This document shows, in pieces, positions 7,925 to 16,503 of a DNA stretch of 53,884 bases. Source of the DNA: Lewinellaceae bacterium (GTDB taxonomy: Bacteria > Bacteroidota > Bacteroidia > Chitinophagales > Saprospiraceae); the NCBI GenBank assembly GCA_016708875.1, contig JADJFA010000035.1:1-53884 (forward strand), written 5' to 3'. Position 1 is the first letter of the stretch. Each line of letters starts with the position of its first letter. A program made the translations under genes and the position numbers. A model generated the notes under the pieces. It was not told the origin of the DNA. It made no database searches and saw only the letters and a list, made by a program, of their open reading frames with translations.

Positions 7925-8791
7925 ATGCGCCAGTTAAAAATCGCCCACAAGATTACAAACCGCGAGAGCCAGGCGCTTGACAAGTACCTCAACGAGATAA
8001 GCAAACTTTCGATGCTTACCCCGGACGAAGAGGTAAGGTTGGCGCAGCGCATCCGCGAAGGTGATCAGGAAGCCCTGGATCAGATGACCCGAGGCAACTT
8101 GCGATTCGTTGTGTCTGTGGCAAAACAGTATCAGAATCAAGGACTTAGCCTCTCTGACCTTATCAATGAAGGCAATGTTGGTCTCATCAAAGCGGCGCGA
8201 CGTTTCGACGAGACCAAGGGCTTCAAATTCATCTCTTATGCTGTTTGGTGGATTCGCCAAAGCATATTGCAGGCCATCGTTGAAAACAGCCGTATTGTGC
8301 GGATGCCGCTCAACAAAGTGGGGTCTTACAATAAGGTAAATGAAGCTTATATCGCTTTTGTACAAGAATTTGAACGCGAACCTTCCGATGAGGAACTAGG
8401 CGAATTGCTCGGCATGAGCGAACGCGAAATACAACAGCTCATTCACAGTGGTTCACGCCACGTTTCGCTTGACGCGCCCTTGCCCGGCACGGAAGAGGGC
8501 GACGCGACAATGCTGGATGTGATGGTACCAGAAAATGGTGACGACCCCGACTTCCAGCTCATGGCGGAATCGCTACGGGAAGAAGTGGCTCAGGGTCTTT
8601 TCTCCCTGTCGCCGCGTGAAACAGAAATTATTGGCGCTTATTACGGCCTCAATGGACGTACGGCCTTAACGCTCGACGAGATTTCGGAACTCTATGGCCT
8701 TACCCGCGAACGGGTGCGTCAGATCAAAGAGCGCGGTATTCGCCGCCTCCGCAAGATTCACAGCGAGAATTTGAAATCTTATTTGGGTTGA
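7925..8791 (+). CDS. rpoD: RNA polymerase primary sigma factor
   Basis: The 288-residue product is the compact Bacteroidota RpoD, lacking region 1.1. Region 1.2 and 2 are visible as ESQALDKYLNEI, LIQ-equivalent LRFVVSVAKQYQNQGLSLSD and DLINEGNVGLIKAARRFD, then KFISYAVWWIRQSI (region 2.3-2.4). Region 3 carries RMPLNKVG. Region 4.2 is LTRERVRQIKERGIRRLRK, the -35 recognition helix-turn-helix. The distinct Bacteroidota promoter consensus (TTTG / TAnnTTTG) is read by this factor. Intact; followed by a palindrome and an intrinsic terminator. Confidence 0.95.
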   Translation: MRQLKIAHKITNRESQALDKYLNEISKLSMLTPDEEVRLAQRIREGDQEALDQMTRGNLRFVVSVAKQYQNQGLSLSDLINEGNVGLIKAARRFDETKGFKFISYAVWWIRQSILQAIVENSRIVRMPLNKVGSYNKVNEAYIAFVQEFEREPSDEELGELLGMSEREIQQLIHSGSRHVSLDAPLPGTEEGDATMLDVMVPENGDDPDFQLMAESLREEVAQGLFSLSPRETEIIGAYYGLNGRTALTLDEISELYGLTRERVRQIKERGIRRLRKIHSENLKSYLG

Positions 8792-8798
8792 TATTAAT

Positions 8799-8825
8799 GG
8801 TGGCACGACTTCAAGTCGTGCCACC
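8799..8825. repeat. Palindrome GGTGGCACGACTT/AAGTCGTGCCACC
   Basis: A perfect 13-bp inverted repeat with a single C between the arms, 8 nt after the rpoD stop. A long stem with almost no loop would more easily form a cruciform or a dimer than a hairpin. Only one copy is seen in this window. Confidence 0.7.
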
Positions 8826-8835
8826 ATTCTTTTCG

Positions 8836-8880
8836 AAAGCCCGCACCGAAGTAAATCTTTGGTGCGGGCTTTCTATTTTT
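8836..8880 (+). terminator. Intrinsic terminator after rpoD
   Basis: A stem AAAGCCCGCACC / GGTGCGGGCTTT (12 bp, 13-nt loop) is followed by CTATTTTT. Confidence 0.85.
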
Positions 8881-8888
8881 GCACTTGA

Positions 8889-8969
8889 GAACACGGATGA
8901 CACAGATGAGACACGGATTTTCCTTTAGAATCTATGCAAATCCGTGTCTCATCTGTGTCATCCGTGTTC
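8889..8969. repeat. Long inverted repeat, 31-bp perfect arms (ACACGGATGACACAGATGAG type)
   Basis: Arms 8889-8919 and 8939-8969 are exact reverse complements around a 19-nt loop. The same arm sequence recurs at 19984-20057 with a different loop. A related single arm lies at 26149-26180. It sits between the rpoD terminator and the FKBP gene. Confidence 0.85.
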
Positions 8970-9008
8970 TGCTATTCTTAAATCAACACATCAAACACAT
9001 ACTATTAC

Positions 9009-9461
9009 ATGCGCTATCTACTTTTCGCTCTTTTTGGATTTCTCTTTTTTTCTTGCGAGAAACAACTTTCGGCTGATCAACAACTTCAGGCTGACATCGC
9101 AGAAATTCAAAAATATCTGAACGACAACAATCTGACTGCACAATCCACGCCCTCCGGTTTGCATTATATTATTACAGAACCAGGAACTGGCGGACATCCC
9201 AGTATTTCGAGTAGCGTAACGGTTAACTACACGGGCAAACTGTTGAAAAACGGAGATGTTTTTGACCAAACAAATGGCAGCCCACGCACATTCCCGCTCG
9301 CTAATCTTATTGCAGGCTGGCAAGAAGGCATACCGCTCCTAAAAAAAGGGGGTAGAGGCACCTTTTTTGTTCCTTCTGCGCTCGGATACGGTCCCTACGG
9401 AAAGGGTGATATTCCTGCTAATGCCCCGCTCATTTTTGATATTGAGTTGGTGAATTTTTAA
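9009..9461 (+). CDS. FKBP-type peptidyl-prolyl isomerase lipoprotein
   Basis: The 150-residue protein has a signal peptide ending in a lipobox (GFLFFSC), so it should be anchored in the envelope. The mature part is a single FKBP domain: SVTVNYTGKLLKNGDVFDQT, then AGWQEGIPLLKKGGRGTFFV, then LGYGPYGKGDIPANAPLIFD. It catalyses cis-trans isomerisation of prolyl bonds, probably helping folding of exported proteins. Gene intact, ending 31 nt before a strong terminator. Confidence 0.92.
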   Translation: MRYLLFALFGFLFFSCEKQLSADQQLQADIAEIQKYLNDNNLTAQSTPSGLHYIITEPGTGGHPSISSSVTVNYTGKLLKNGDVFDQTNGSPRTFPLANLIAGWQEGIPLLKKGGRGTFFVPSALGYGPYGKGDIPANAPLIFDIELVNF

Positions 9462-9491
9462 AAGGCAAATCCTACCTGACTATTAAATAGT

Positions 9492-9528
9492 GTGCCGGGA
9501 CAACTATAAGTCGTCCCGGCACTTTTTT
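9492..9528 (+). terminator. Intrinsic terminator after the FKBP gene
   Basis: Stem GTGCCGGGAC / GTCCCGGCAC with an 11-nt loop, followed by six T. Confidence 0.88.
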
Positions 9529-9563
9529 GCACTTGCAACTTTAAACTTGCTACTTAATACTTC

Positions 9564-11621
9564 TTACTGCTTCGCAAGTTTCAGCACTTGTACGTCCCTG
9601 CCTCCATTGGTGGCAATTTTTGCGAAATAGAGGCCAGCCGGAAGACTTTCGCCTTCAAAACGAGCCTCGTACACGCCAGCGTCCATGCTTTGGTCAACAA
9701 CCATCTGCACCAGTTTGCCACTGCGGTCAAACACTGAAATATTCACGTCAGTAGGCGTATTTATCTCATATCGGATGGTGGTAGCTGAAATAAATGGATT
9801 CGGATAGCCGGTTGCCATCACCGCTGATTTGCTGGGGTTCACCATTTTGGTGTTGAATCCAGTAAAACCTCCCATAAAAGCAATCGGGCTAGCAGCTGCA
9901 TCGGCAATGGTACCGCCGCAATCACCGTCTCCAGCGTGCGGGAGCGCGAGATATGGGAACGAAGTTCTGAAGGGAACATCATTGCTTTCCACACCCGTTG
10001 TATAGGTCAATACGTCCAAAAGGTCTTGTGTCACCGGGCTGCCGCTGCTGTAATCGTCGTACCAGAGGCCAATTGCAGCCAATACTACGCCACCAACTGC
10101 TTGAAGTTCAATACGTGTCACATCATCTTCCAAACGGCGGCCATTTGGGAAACCGTCCATATTTGGGATGAATTGAATGTTGGTGTTGGTGTTGTAAGGA
10201 GCCTGGGTAAGTCCCAAAACAGCAGCACTAACGAGGCCCAAAGAACTGAAATTTGGGTCATTGCGTGGTGTTGGTGGGACAGCCATGTTCAAGCGCAACA
10301 TATCCCCGCCATTTGGCAAAAAGTTGTTGATAAATGGTTTGCCAGCTGCGAGTGGGTTACCGTTTTTGCCAGTAGCCAATTGGTATGGGCGAACATTTGG
10401 AACGCCCGTGTGAAAAATAGGCCAGAGGTCAACCGAACGGGGTTTCCCGGCTCCAGGGAGCAAGAGCGTACCAAAAATGGCATCGTCCAATGCTGTGCCG
10501 GCTACTGCAGCAGTGCCCTTTAATCCGAATAAACCATCTTTCCCGTTGCCGAAGTCAAAAGCGCCCAATGAATTGCGCTGAATCCTCAACTTGGAAAATC
10601 CTGGCACCGCGCCACCGAACAAATCGTCGTCCATGTAAAGCGCCAATTCGGGATTGTAGAAAAATGGGTCGAGCGTTTGATCGGCCAGTTCCTGATAGGG
10701 CGTGAGGCTGTTCCAATAATCCTTCATTCCAATCGGAATAACCACTTCATTGGTCAAAGGCATGCCCAAACGGCTCACTTGCACCCAAGGGCCGCTGTAA
10801 GATTCGCTGTCGCCCGTAAGTGTGCGAATGGCTTTGCGGCTGGCGCTGGCCCATACACCTATAGTATAGTTAGGGTCGAGAATATTAGCGGGTACACGCG
10901 GGGCGCCCTTTTTTAGGAGTGTGTAAATCGGCACTTGAATACAGATAGCACTCACGTTTTTACAGGCGAGACCATCTCGGGCATTGCCGCCTTGACGGGG
11001 CAAATCGCCCAAGTCAAAAGCGCCGCCAAGGTCCACAAAGAAAGGGTCGTCAGCAGGGCCGACATAAATCCGTTCGCCAGTGGAAGCGTATCGAGTTGCC
11101 TGATTTACAAGTGTTTGGTAAGATTTGCCCAGACCAAGTGGCGAGTCTATGCTGCGTTCGCCTATGTTGGTAGGTGGCACTGGCACTTTTTGCAAAATGT
11201 TGGTCCACGATTGTCCGCCATTGTCTGAACGTGACAGGGTGTACCACATCATAAGGTTGCGTTTCCCGAGACGGATATTAAAAAACGTGCTCGGATCCTG
11301 GTCTATCCTTTCAAACTCAACACGGTAAATGATCTCATCGCCCGGTTTTGCAGCATTGTTATCCACGTGAATTTCATAACGGATGTTAGATCCGAAAGAG
11401 TAGTAATTCGGGCCGCCCTGTGGGAGTTGAAGCGGCACATAAGTGGCAATCAGCGTAACCATACTTGGGTTGTCGGGACTGCGGAAGGCGTACACGTCCA
11501 CATTATCGGCGAGCGGGTCGTCGGCAATAAGCGGTGCCTCGCGGTGGCTCGAAGCGAGCGCGGTTGTCAGCGACACGAGCATGAAAAATGCCGCCAGACT
11601 ATTTTTGAAAAAGAAAGTCAT
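9564..11621 (-). CDS. DUF4331 secreted protein with T9SS type A sorting domain
   Basis: The 685-residue protein starts at ATG 11621 with a signal peptide (KNSLAAFFMLVSLTTALA) followed by the DUF4331 opening SSHREAPLIADDPLADNVDVY. DUF4331 occupies roughly residues 24-600. The last 80 residues, starting ATGYPNPFISATTIRYEINT and ending LPAGLYFAKIATNGGRDVQV, are a T9SS type A C-terminal domain, which directs export across the outer membrane and attachment at the cell surface. DUF4331 has no established biochemical role. It is followed on the same strand's upstream side by a paralogue at 11725-13196, so this is a tandem pair; the 103-nt gap is filled with palindromes. Intact. Confidence 0.9.
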   Translation of the reverse strand: MTFFFKNSLAAFFMLVSLTTALASSHREAPLIADDPLADNVDVYAFRSPDNPSMVTLIATYVPLQLPQGGPNYYSFGSNIRYEIHVDNNAAKPGDEIIYRVEFERIDQDPSTFFNIRLGKRNLMMWYTLSRSDNGGQSWTNILQKVPVPPTNIGERSIDSPLGLGKSYQTLVNQATRYASTGERIYVGPADDPFFVDLGGAFDLGDLPRQGGNARDGLACKNVSAICIQVPIYTLLKKGAPRVPANILDPNYTIGVWASASRKAIRTLTGDSESYSGPWVQVSRLGMPLTNEVVIPIGMKDYWNSLTPYQELADQTLDPFFYNPELALYMDDDLFGGAVPGFSKLRIQRNSLGAFDFGNGKDGLFGLKGTAAVAGTALDDAIFGTLLLPGAGKPRSVDLWPIFHTGVPNVRPYQLATGKNGNPLAAGKPFINNFLPNGGDMLRLNMAVPPTPRNDPNFSSLGLVSAAVLGLTQAPYNTNTNIQFIPNMDGFPNGRRLEDDVTRIELQAVGGVVLAAIGLWYDDYSSGSPVTQDLLDVLTYTTGVESNDVPFRTSFPYLALPHAGDGDCGGTIADAAASPIAFMGGFTGFNTKMVNPSKSAVMATGYPNPFISATTIRYEINTPTDVNISVFDRSGKLVQMVVDQSMDAGVYEARFEGESLPAGLYFAKIATNGGRDVQVLKLAKQ

Positions 11622-11644
11622 CTTGTTGAATTTTAATGGTGTAA

Positions 11645-11724
11645 GGCGAAATTCATTTCGCTTGGATGTAGGGCGAAATTCATTTCGCCGTATTTATTTA
11701 TGTATTGGCGAAATAAATTTCGCC
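11645..11724. repeat. Three GGCGAAAT-ATTTCGCC palindromes between the DUF4331 genes
   Basis: Units at 11645-11661, 11671-11689 and 11707-11724, the last with AAATAAATTT in its centre. Same family as 5947-6046 and 7654-7758. The last unit ends at the stop of the upstream DUF4331 gene. Confidence 0.85.
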
Positions 11725-13196
11725 CTACTGCTCCTTCCCACTCCATGGAATAGCCACGTAAGGGAAAGAAGATTGGAATGGTTTGTCGTTCTTTTCTACT
11801 CCTGTCTGATACGTCAGCACATCGAGCAGATCTTGCGTTACAGGGTTTGTACCCCCGAAATCGTCGTACCAAAGGCCGATGGCAGCGAGTGCTACGCCTG
11901 CAACTGCTTGAAGTTCAATGCGCGTTACGTCGTCTTCCAAACGGCGACCATTTGGGAAACCATCCATGTTTGGGATAAACTGGAGGTCAATGCTGGAAGC
12001 ATAAGTTGGGTCAGTAAGCCCCAAAACTGCTGCGCTTATGATACCTAAAGCGCTGAAATTCGGGTCATTGCGGGCGGTCACAGGCGTGGCCATGTTCAGG
12101 CGCAACATATCGCCACCATTGGGCAAGAAGTTGTTGATGAATGGTTTGCCTACAGCGAGTGGGTTGCCGTTTTTGCCAGTAGCCAATTGGTATGGTGGGA
12201 AATTCGGAACGCCCGTATGGAAAATAGGCCAGAGGTCAACCGAACGAGCCTTTCCAGGTCCAGGAAGCAAATGGAATTCCAGTAGTCCTTGGATCCCAGT
12301 GGGATCACTACCTCGTTGGTCAATGGCATTCCCAGACGGCTGACTTGTACCCAGTTGCCACTGTCGGTATAAGTGCCGTTAGTGCCCAAAGTGCGCGTAG
12401 CGCGACGGCTGGCACTGGCCCAAAAACCGATCACGAAGTTGCCGTCCAATATGTTGACCGGAGTTGGAGCAACGCCCGCTTTCAGCAGCGTCGTGATTGG
12501 AACCTGGATGCAAATGGCGTGCGTGTTGTACTGACCAATGCCATCACGCGATTGAGCGCCGCCCTGACGTGGCAGGTTGCCGAGGTCAAAAACGCCTCCT
12601 AAATCCACAAAAAATGGATCATCCACAGGGCCACAGAACACTTTTTCGCCCGAAGTGGCCGTGGTAATGGCCTGTTGCATCAGCGAAGCATAACTTGCAT
12701 TGAGACCCACCGGGCCGTCAATCGAACGCTCGCCGATGTAAGGCGGAGGTACTTTCCCGCTGGTTACAATGGTTTGCCAAGTCAGTCCTCCATCAATGCT
12801 GCGCTCGCAGGTATAGGTGGTGAGCAGGTTCTGCTGGCCGAGGCGGATGTTGAAAAAAGTGCTTGGGTCTTGGTTTGTCCGAGTGAAGGTGAAGCGGTAC
12901 GTAACCTCATCGCCAGATTTGGTAGCGTCGTTGTCCACATGGAGTTCGTAGCGGATGTTCTCGCCAAACGTGTTGTAGTTTGGCCCTCCGTGCGGCAATT
13001 CCGTGGGGATATAACAGGCAATAAGGGTGACGGTATTGGGGTCGTCTGGGCTGCGGAAGGCATAAACGTCGGTGTTGTCCGCGAGCGGGTCGTTGGCGAT
13101 GAGCGGGGCTTCGCGGTGCGAAGAGGCCGAAACACCCATGGCCAGGCCCATCAACAGCAAAAAGCTGGAGAGGCGTTGAAGGCTGCTTTTCAACAT
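11725..13196 (-). CDS. DUF4331 secreted protein, second copy, with internal deletion and no sorting domain
   Basis: From ATG 13196 there is a signal peptide (SSFLLLMGLAMGVSA) followed by SSHREAPLIANDPLADNTDV, closely matching the neighbouring paralogue. The sequence runs in register to KDYWNS near 12280, then jumps out of frame to LPGPGKARSVDLWPIFHTGV. About 80 residues present in the paralogue (from LTPYQEL to AIFGT) are missing. The protein ends FPYVAIPWSGKEQ, where the paralogue continues into a T9SS C-terminal domain, so this copy would be retained in the periplasm or be non-functional. Either a decaying duplicate or an assembly gap; the two copies are different enough that simple collapse is not obvious. 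Confidence 0.85.
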
Positions 13197-13351
13197 GGTT
13201 TGAAAATTTTGTTTAAGTAAGTGAAATGGAAAGTGAAACAGTTTCGAGGACACTTACGGAGGGGGGGCGGAGTTTGGATTTTTGGGAGAGGATTTTTTTG
13301 CGTAGCCAATATTTTTCTTCCAGAGATGCCGCACCCAGCCCCAGCTTTGTA

Positions 13352-13469
13352 ATCTTGACGAGACCCGTCCGTATCAAGTGCGCTTAACCCGAGTTATTTG
13401 CCCATTTGGGTGCCGGTTCTGCAAGCACTCGACCAAAGCGCGTTTGAGCTGGACGGGTCTCGACAAGAT
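13352..13469. repeat. Inverted-repeat element, MITE-like, 118 bp
   Basis: Terminal arms ATCTTGACGAGACCCGTCC (13352-13370) and GGACGGGTCTCGACAAGAT (13451-13469) are reverse complements except for one base. Between them are 80 bp with no reading frame. It lies in the 595-nt gap between the divergent DUF4331 and helicase genes. The rest of that gap holds only the helicase promoter and leader. Confidence 0.6.
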
Positions 13470-13571
13470 GACAAAATCGATCTTGGCGGCTCGGAAAGGC
13501 AAGGGGGACAAATCTCATGAATCCTGGTACTGAGCACCGAGTTCACACCATACTATTTTGGCACAAAAAGT

Positions 13572-13600
13572 TTTGTTTCCAAATAATCCCGCTACCTTTG
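13572..13600 (+). promoter_or_regulatory. Promoter TTTG-N17-TACCTTTG for the DEAD-box helicase
   Basis: TTTG at 13572-13575 and TACCTTTG at 13593-13600 are 17 nt apart, matching the Bacteroidetes RpoD consensus well. Transcription from about 13607 would give a leader of about 185 nt before the helicase ATG at 13792. Confidence 0.65.
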
Positions 13601-13791
13601 CACCGTATTTAAACACCAACCCGGTGTTTGTCCGCCCTGGACGACGACGTTTTTTGAATGTGCGCGAGCGAAATCCCCAAATAGTTTTCGTTTCCCGTTC
13701 CGACCTAATCAGTCCCCCACATTCAACACGCTTTGCCCCTTGAAGAGCCGCTCTTGGCTCGCCGCGCACGAGACCGGACAACAACAATTCA

Positions 13792-15627
13792 ATGTTATTC
13801 AACGATTTATCGCTCATCGAGCCGCTTCTGCGCGCGCTCGAAGCCGAGGGCTACGAACGCCCCACCCCCATTCAGGAACAGGCCATTCCACCTGTATTGG
13901 AAGGTAGAGATTTGCTGGGCTGCGCCCAAACCGGTACGGGTAAAACCGCCGCGTTTGCGCTCCCGATGCTTCAACTTTTACACACGCAATTTTCCAATGT
14001 ACCCACTGGTGGGGCCAATCGCCGCCCGATTCGCGCGCTGATTTTGACCCCGACCCGAGAACTGGCCATCCAAATCAGTGAAAGTTTCACGGCTTACGGG
14101 AAAAACCTTCAACTCCGAAACATGGTCGTCTTTGGCGGAGTAGGCCAAACGCCTCAAACCGATGCACTGCGCCGCGGCACCGACATCCTGGTTGCCACTC
14201 CGGGCCGCTTGCTCGATTTGATGAACCAGGGCTTTGTGGACCTCCGCAGCCTTTCCATTTTTGTATTGGACGAGGCTGACCGAATGCTTGATATGGGCTT
14301 TATCCACGATGTACGCAAGGTCATCGCCAAAATCCCAACGAAGCGGCAAACGCTGTTTTTCTCGGCCACCATGCCACGCGAAATTGCCGACCTGGCTGAT
14401 TCAATTTTGAACAACCCGGTTAAAGTCGCTGTGGATCCTCCTGCTACTACTTCAGAAATGGTGGAGCAAAAAGTGTTTTTTGTCAATAAGCACGACAAGA
14501 AAAACCTGCTTATTCATCTGTTGGAAGACCCTGCTATTAAGTCTGCACTGATTTTTACCCGCACCAAGCACGGCGCAAACCGCGTAGCGGGCGACCTGAC
14601 CAAGGCGGGTATTCGTGCCGAAGCCATTCACGGCAACAAATCGCAAACGGCGCGTGTGGCTGCGCTGACCAACTTTAAAAATGGCCGCAACCGAGCCTTG
14701 GTCGCCACCGACATTGCTGCACGCGGCATTGACATCGACGCCCTTTCGCACGTGATTAATTTTGAACTGCCCAATATCCCGGAATCCTACGTCCACCGTA
14801 TTGGACGGACGGGTCGTGCAGGTGCAAGCGGCATTGCTTTTTCGTTCTGCGAAGGCGAAGAATTGCCGTATCTGAAAGATATTCAGAAACTTATCGGCAT
14901 GCAAATTCCGGTGGATAATGAACATCCTTATGTGGCTGAACTTACGGCCCCACCGCTGCCCCAACCGCGCAGCCAACAAAAACCGCAGCGCGGCAGAGAC
15001 AATGGCAGAGGCGGTCGAAACGGTTCGCAAAGTCGGGGAGAAGCCCGTCCGGCGCGCCCGGAAAATCAGCGTCCTCAGCCTGCTGGCGACCTGATACCAA
15101 TGCCTGATCGCCGCGAACCACGCGACCCGCGCCCAGCCCGCAGAGAAGGGAATGACCAACCGCGCGAGCGCAACAACGATCAGCAACGCGAACGCGGTAA
15201 CAACCCACGCGAACGCAACGATCAACAGCGTGAACGAAGCAATAACCAGCCTCGTGAACGCAGCGCAGGCAACGGCCCAGACCGCGAGCGCCGCGATGAT
15301 CGTCGTGACGAGCGTCGGCCAGCATTCAGTGCGGTTCGTCCGGATCCACGACCACGCCGGGAAGAAGGCCCGCGCCCGGAACAACGTCGTCCGCAAAATG
15401 CTCCACCTGTTGGAGAAAAGCTTAGCAAGCAAGACATCGCCAACGAAATGCGCCGCCGCTTTTCTTCCATTTTGGAAGTGTCGAGCATTGAAAAACAGGA
15501 CTTTAAGCGCAAGCCGAAGCCCCGTTTTGATGAGCGCGGTGTAGAACCTAAGACAGAGAAGCCCGGCAATACGCGGGGTGGAAATGGCGGCGGTCGGAAT
15601 AGTGGGGGCCGCGGTCAGGGAAGGTAA
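13792..15627 (+). CDS. DEAD-box RNA helicase, RhlE-like, with long charged tail
   Basis: The 611-residue protein has all DEAD-box motifs in order: Q motif PTPIQEQAIP (24-33), motif I AQTGTGKT (45-52), Ia PTRELA, Ib TPGR, II DEAD (160-163), III SAT, IV-V with HGNKSQ and ATDIAARGIDID, VI HRIGRTGRAG. After about residue 385 comes a low-complexity tail of about 225 residues rich in Arg, Glu, Asn, Gln and Pro, with many RERN/QRER words and an RGGNGG-like end, likely an RNA-binding disordered region. RhlE-type helicases act in ribosome assembly and RNA turnover, often at low temperature. Preceded by a good promoter and long leader; followed by an intrinsic terminator. Intact. Confidence 0.93.
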   Translation: MLFNDLSLIEPLLRALEAEGYERPTPIQEQAIPPVLEGRDLLGCAQTGTGKTAAFALPMLQLLHTQFSNVPTGGANRRPIRALILTPTRELAIQISESFTAYGKNLQLRNMVVFGGVGQTPQTDALRRGTDILVATPGRLLDLMNQGFVDLRSLSIFVLDEADRMLDMGFIHDVRKVIAKIPTKRQTLFFSATMPREIADLADSILNNPVKVAVDPPATTSEMVEQKVFFVNKHDKKNLLIHLLEDPAIKSALIFTRTKHGANRVAGDLTKAGIRAEAIHGNKSQTARVAALTNFKNGRNRALVATDIAARGIDIDALSHVINFELPNIPESYVHRIGRTGRAGASGIAFSFCEGEELPYLKDIQKLIGMQIPVDNEHPYVAELTAPPLPQPRSQQKPQRGRDNGRGGRNGSQSRGEARPARPENQRPQPAGDLIPMPDRREPRDPRPARREGNDQPRERNNDQQRERGNNPRERNDQQRERSNNQPRERSAGNGPDRERRDDRRDERRPAFSAVRPDPRPRREEGPRPEQRRPQNAPPVGEKLSKQDIANEMRRRFSSILEVSSIEKQDFKRKPKPRFDERGVEPKTEKPGNTRGGNGGGRNSGGRGQGR

Positions 15628-15654
15628 GTTTCACTTTTACGCAATCTAAAACGA

Positions 15655-15690
15655 AGCCGCCAGTCCATTTTTGGGCTGGCGGCTTTTTTT
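15655..15690 (+). terminator. Intrinsic terminator after the helicase
   Basis: Stem AGCCGCCAG / CTGGCGGCT with a 12-nt loop, followed by a run of seven T. Confidence 0.88.
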
Positions 15691-15739
15691 ATGAATGGTT
15701 TAATATTGGGTAGTTTTTCTACATGAAATCTCCTTTGGA

Positions 15740-16409
15740 TCAGAAGGAAATATTGAAAGAAGTTGTGTCGCTTCTAATCACATAAACAGAACCGTGGTCA
15801 GGTGTTAATTTTATGCTCGAATTTGAAGGCCAAGGCAAATAGCCCCAATAGATGTCTATACTTTCTTCCGATGCGAGGTTGAGTATTATGCTTCTTGAGG
15901 TCATATTTGGTACTTCGAAAGCATGGTTTACAATAAAACCAAAAGAAAGTCCAAGTTCTGAATCTTGAAGCGCACTATAAATTCCAACATATACGGTGTC
16001 ATGTATGCCAGTATTGTTCTCTAAATTTAATTTCAATACCCCATCTTTAGGTATCATTTCAATGGTTACGTCATTTATCTTTCCTTGTTCAATACGAACA
16101 ATAGGAGTACCCAATCCTTTAGGAAGATACCCTTCCTTTAAGACCCAGTAAACACTAATTCGGTCATTTGATTGAATAATAAATTCCCCATTTGCATCTG
16201 TGTATAGATCACTGGCTCATAATTATTTGGGGCAGGGACATCATCGTGAGAAATCCAAAATTCAACAAACGCCTCATCAAGTGGGGCGCCTGTGATTTTA
16301 TCCACTACTTTGCCATTGATGACGGTGGTTTTGTCTTTGTCACAAGCGACAAGCCCAATCAGGAAAAGAGAAAAGGAAAGCAAAAACAGCGTTTAAGTAA
16401 TTGTGTCAT
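15740..16409 (-). CDS. Small lipoprotein with a carboxypeptidase-regulatory-like domain, frameshifted
   Basis: An ATG at 16409 reads MTQLLKRCF; adding one T to the TTTTT run that follows joins it to LLSFSLFLIGLVACDKDKTT, a clear lipoprotein signal with the Cys at the lipobox. The next segment TVINGKVVDKITGAPLDEAF is the start of a carboxypeptidase-regulatory/CNA-B-like beta domain. A second one-base shift near 16218 connects it to YTDANGEFIIQSNDRISVYW and then to the C-terminal part ending TTSFNISF. The repaired protein is about 220 aa. Function unknown; probably an envelope-anchored protein. It lies downstream of the ABC exporter on the same strand but there is no sign that the two are functionally linked. 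Confidence 0.65.
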
Positions 16410-16503
16410 AAAGGGTAGACGGCATTTGACAGTGTTAAGTCAAAACGAGATGATTAACCAGTTATGAAATGTAAAACAATACCGTTTTACCGCAAGGGCG
16501 AAC

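Noticed and set aside
14452..15432. 326-codon minus-strand frame opposite the helicase gene
   Set aside because: It is the shadow of the Arg/Glu-rich tail and helicase core on the opposite strand.
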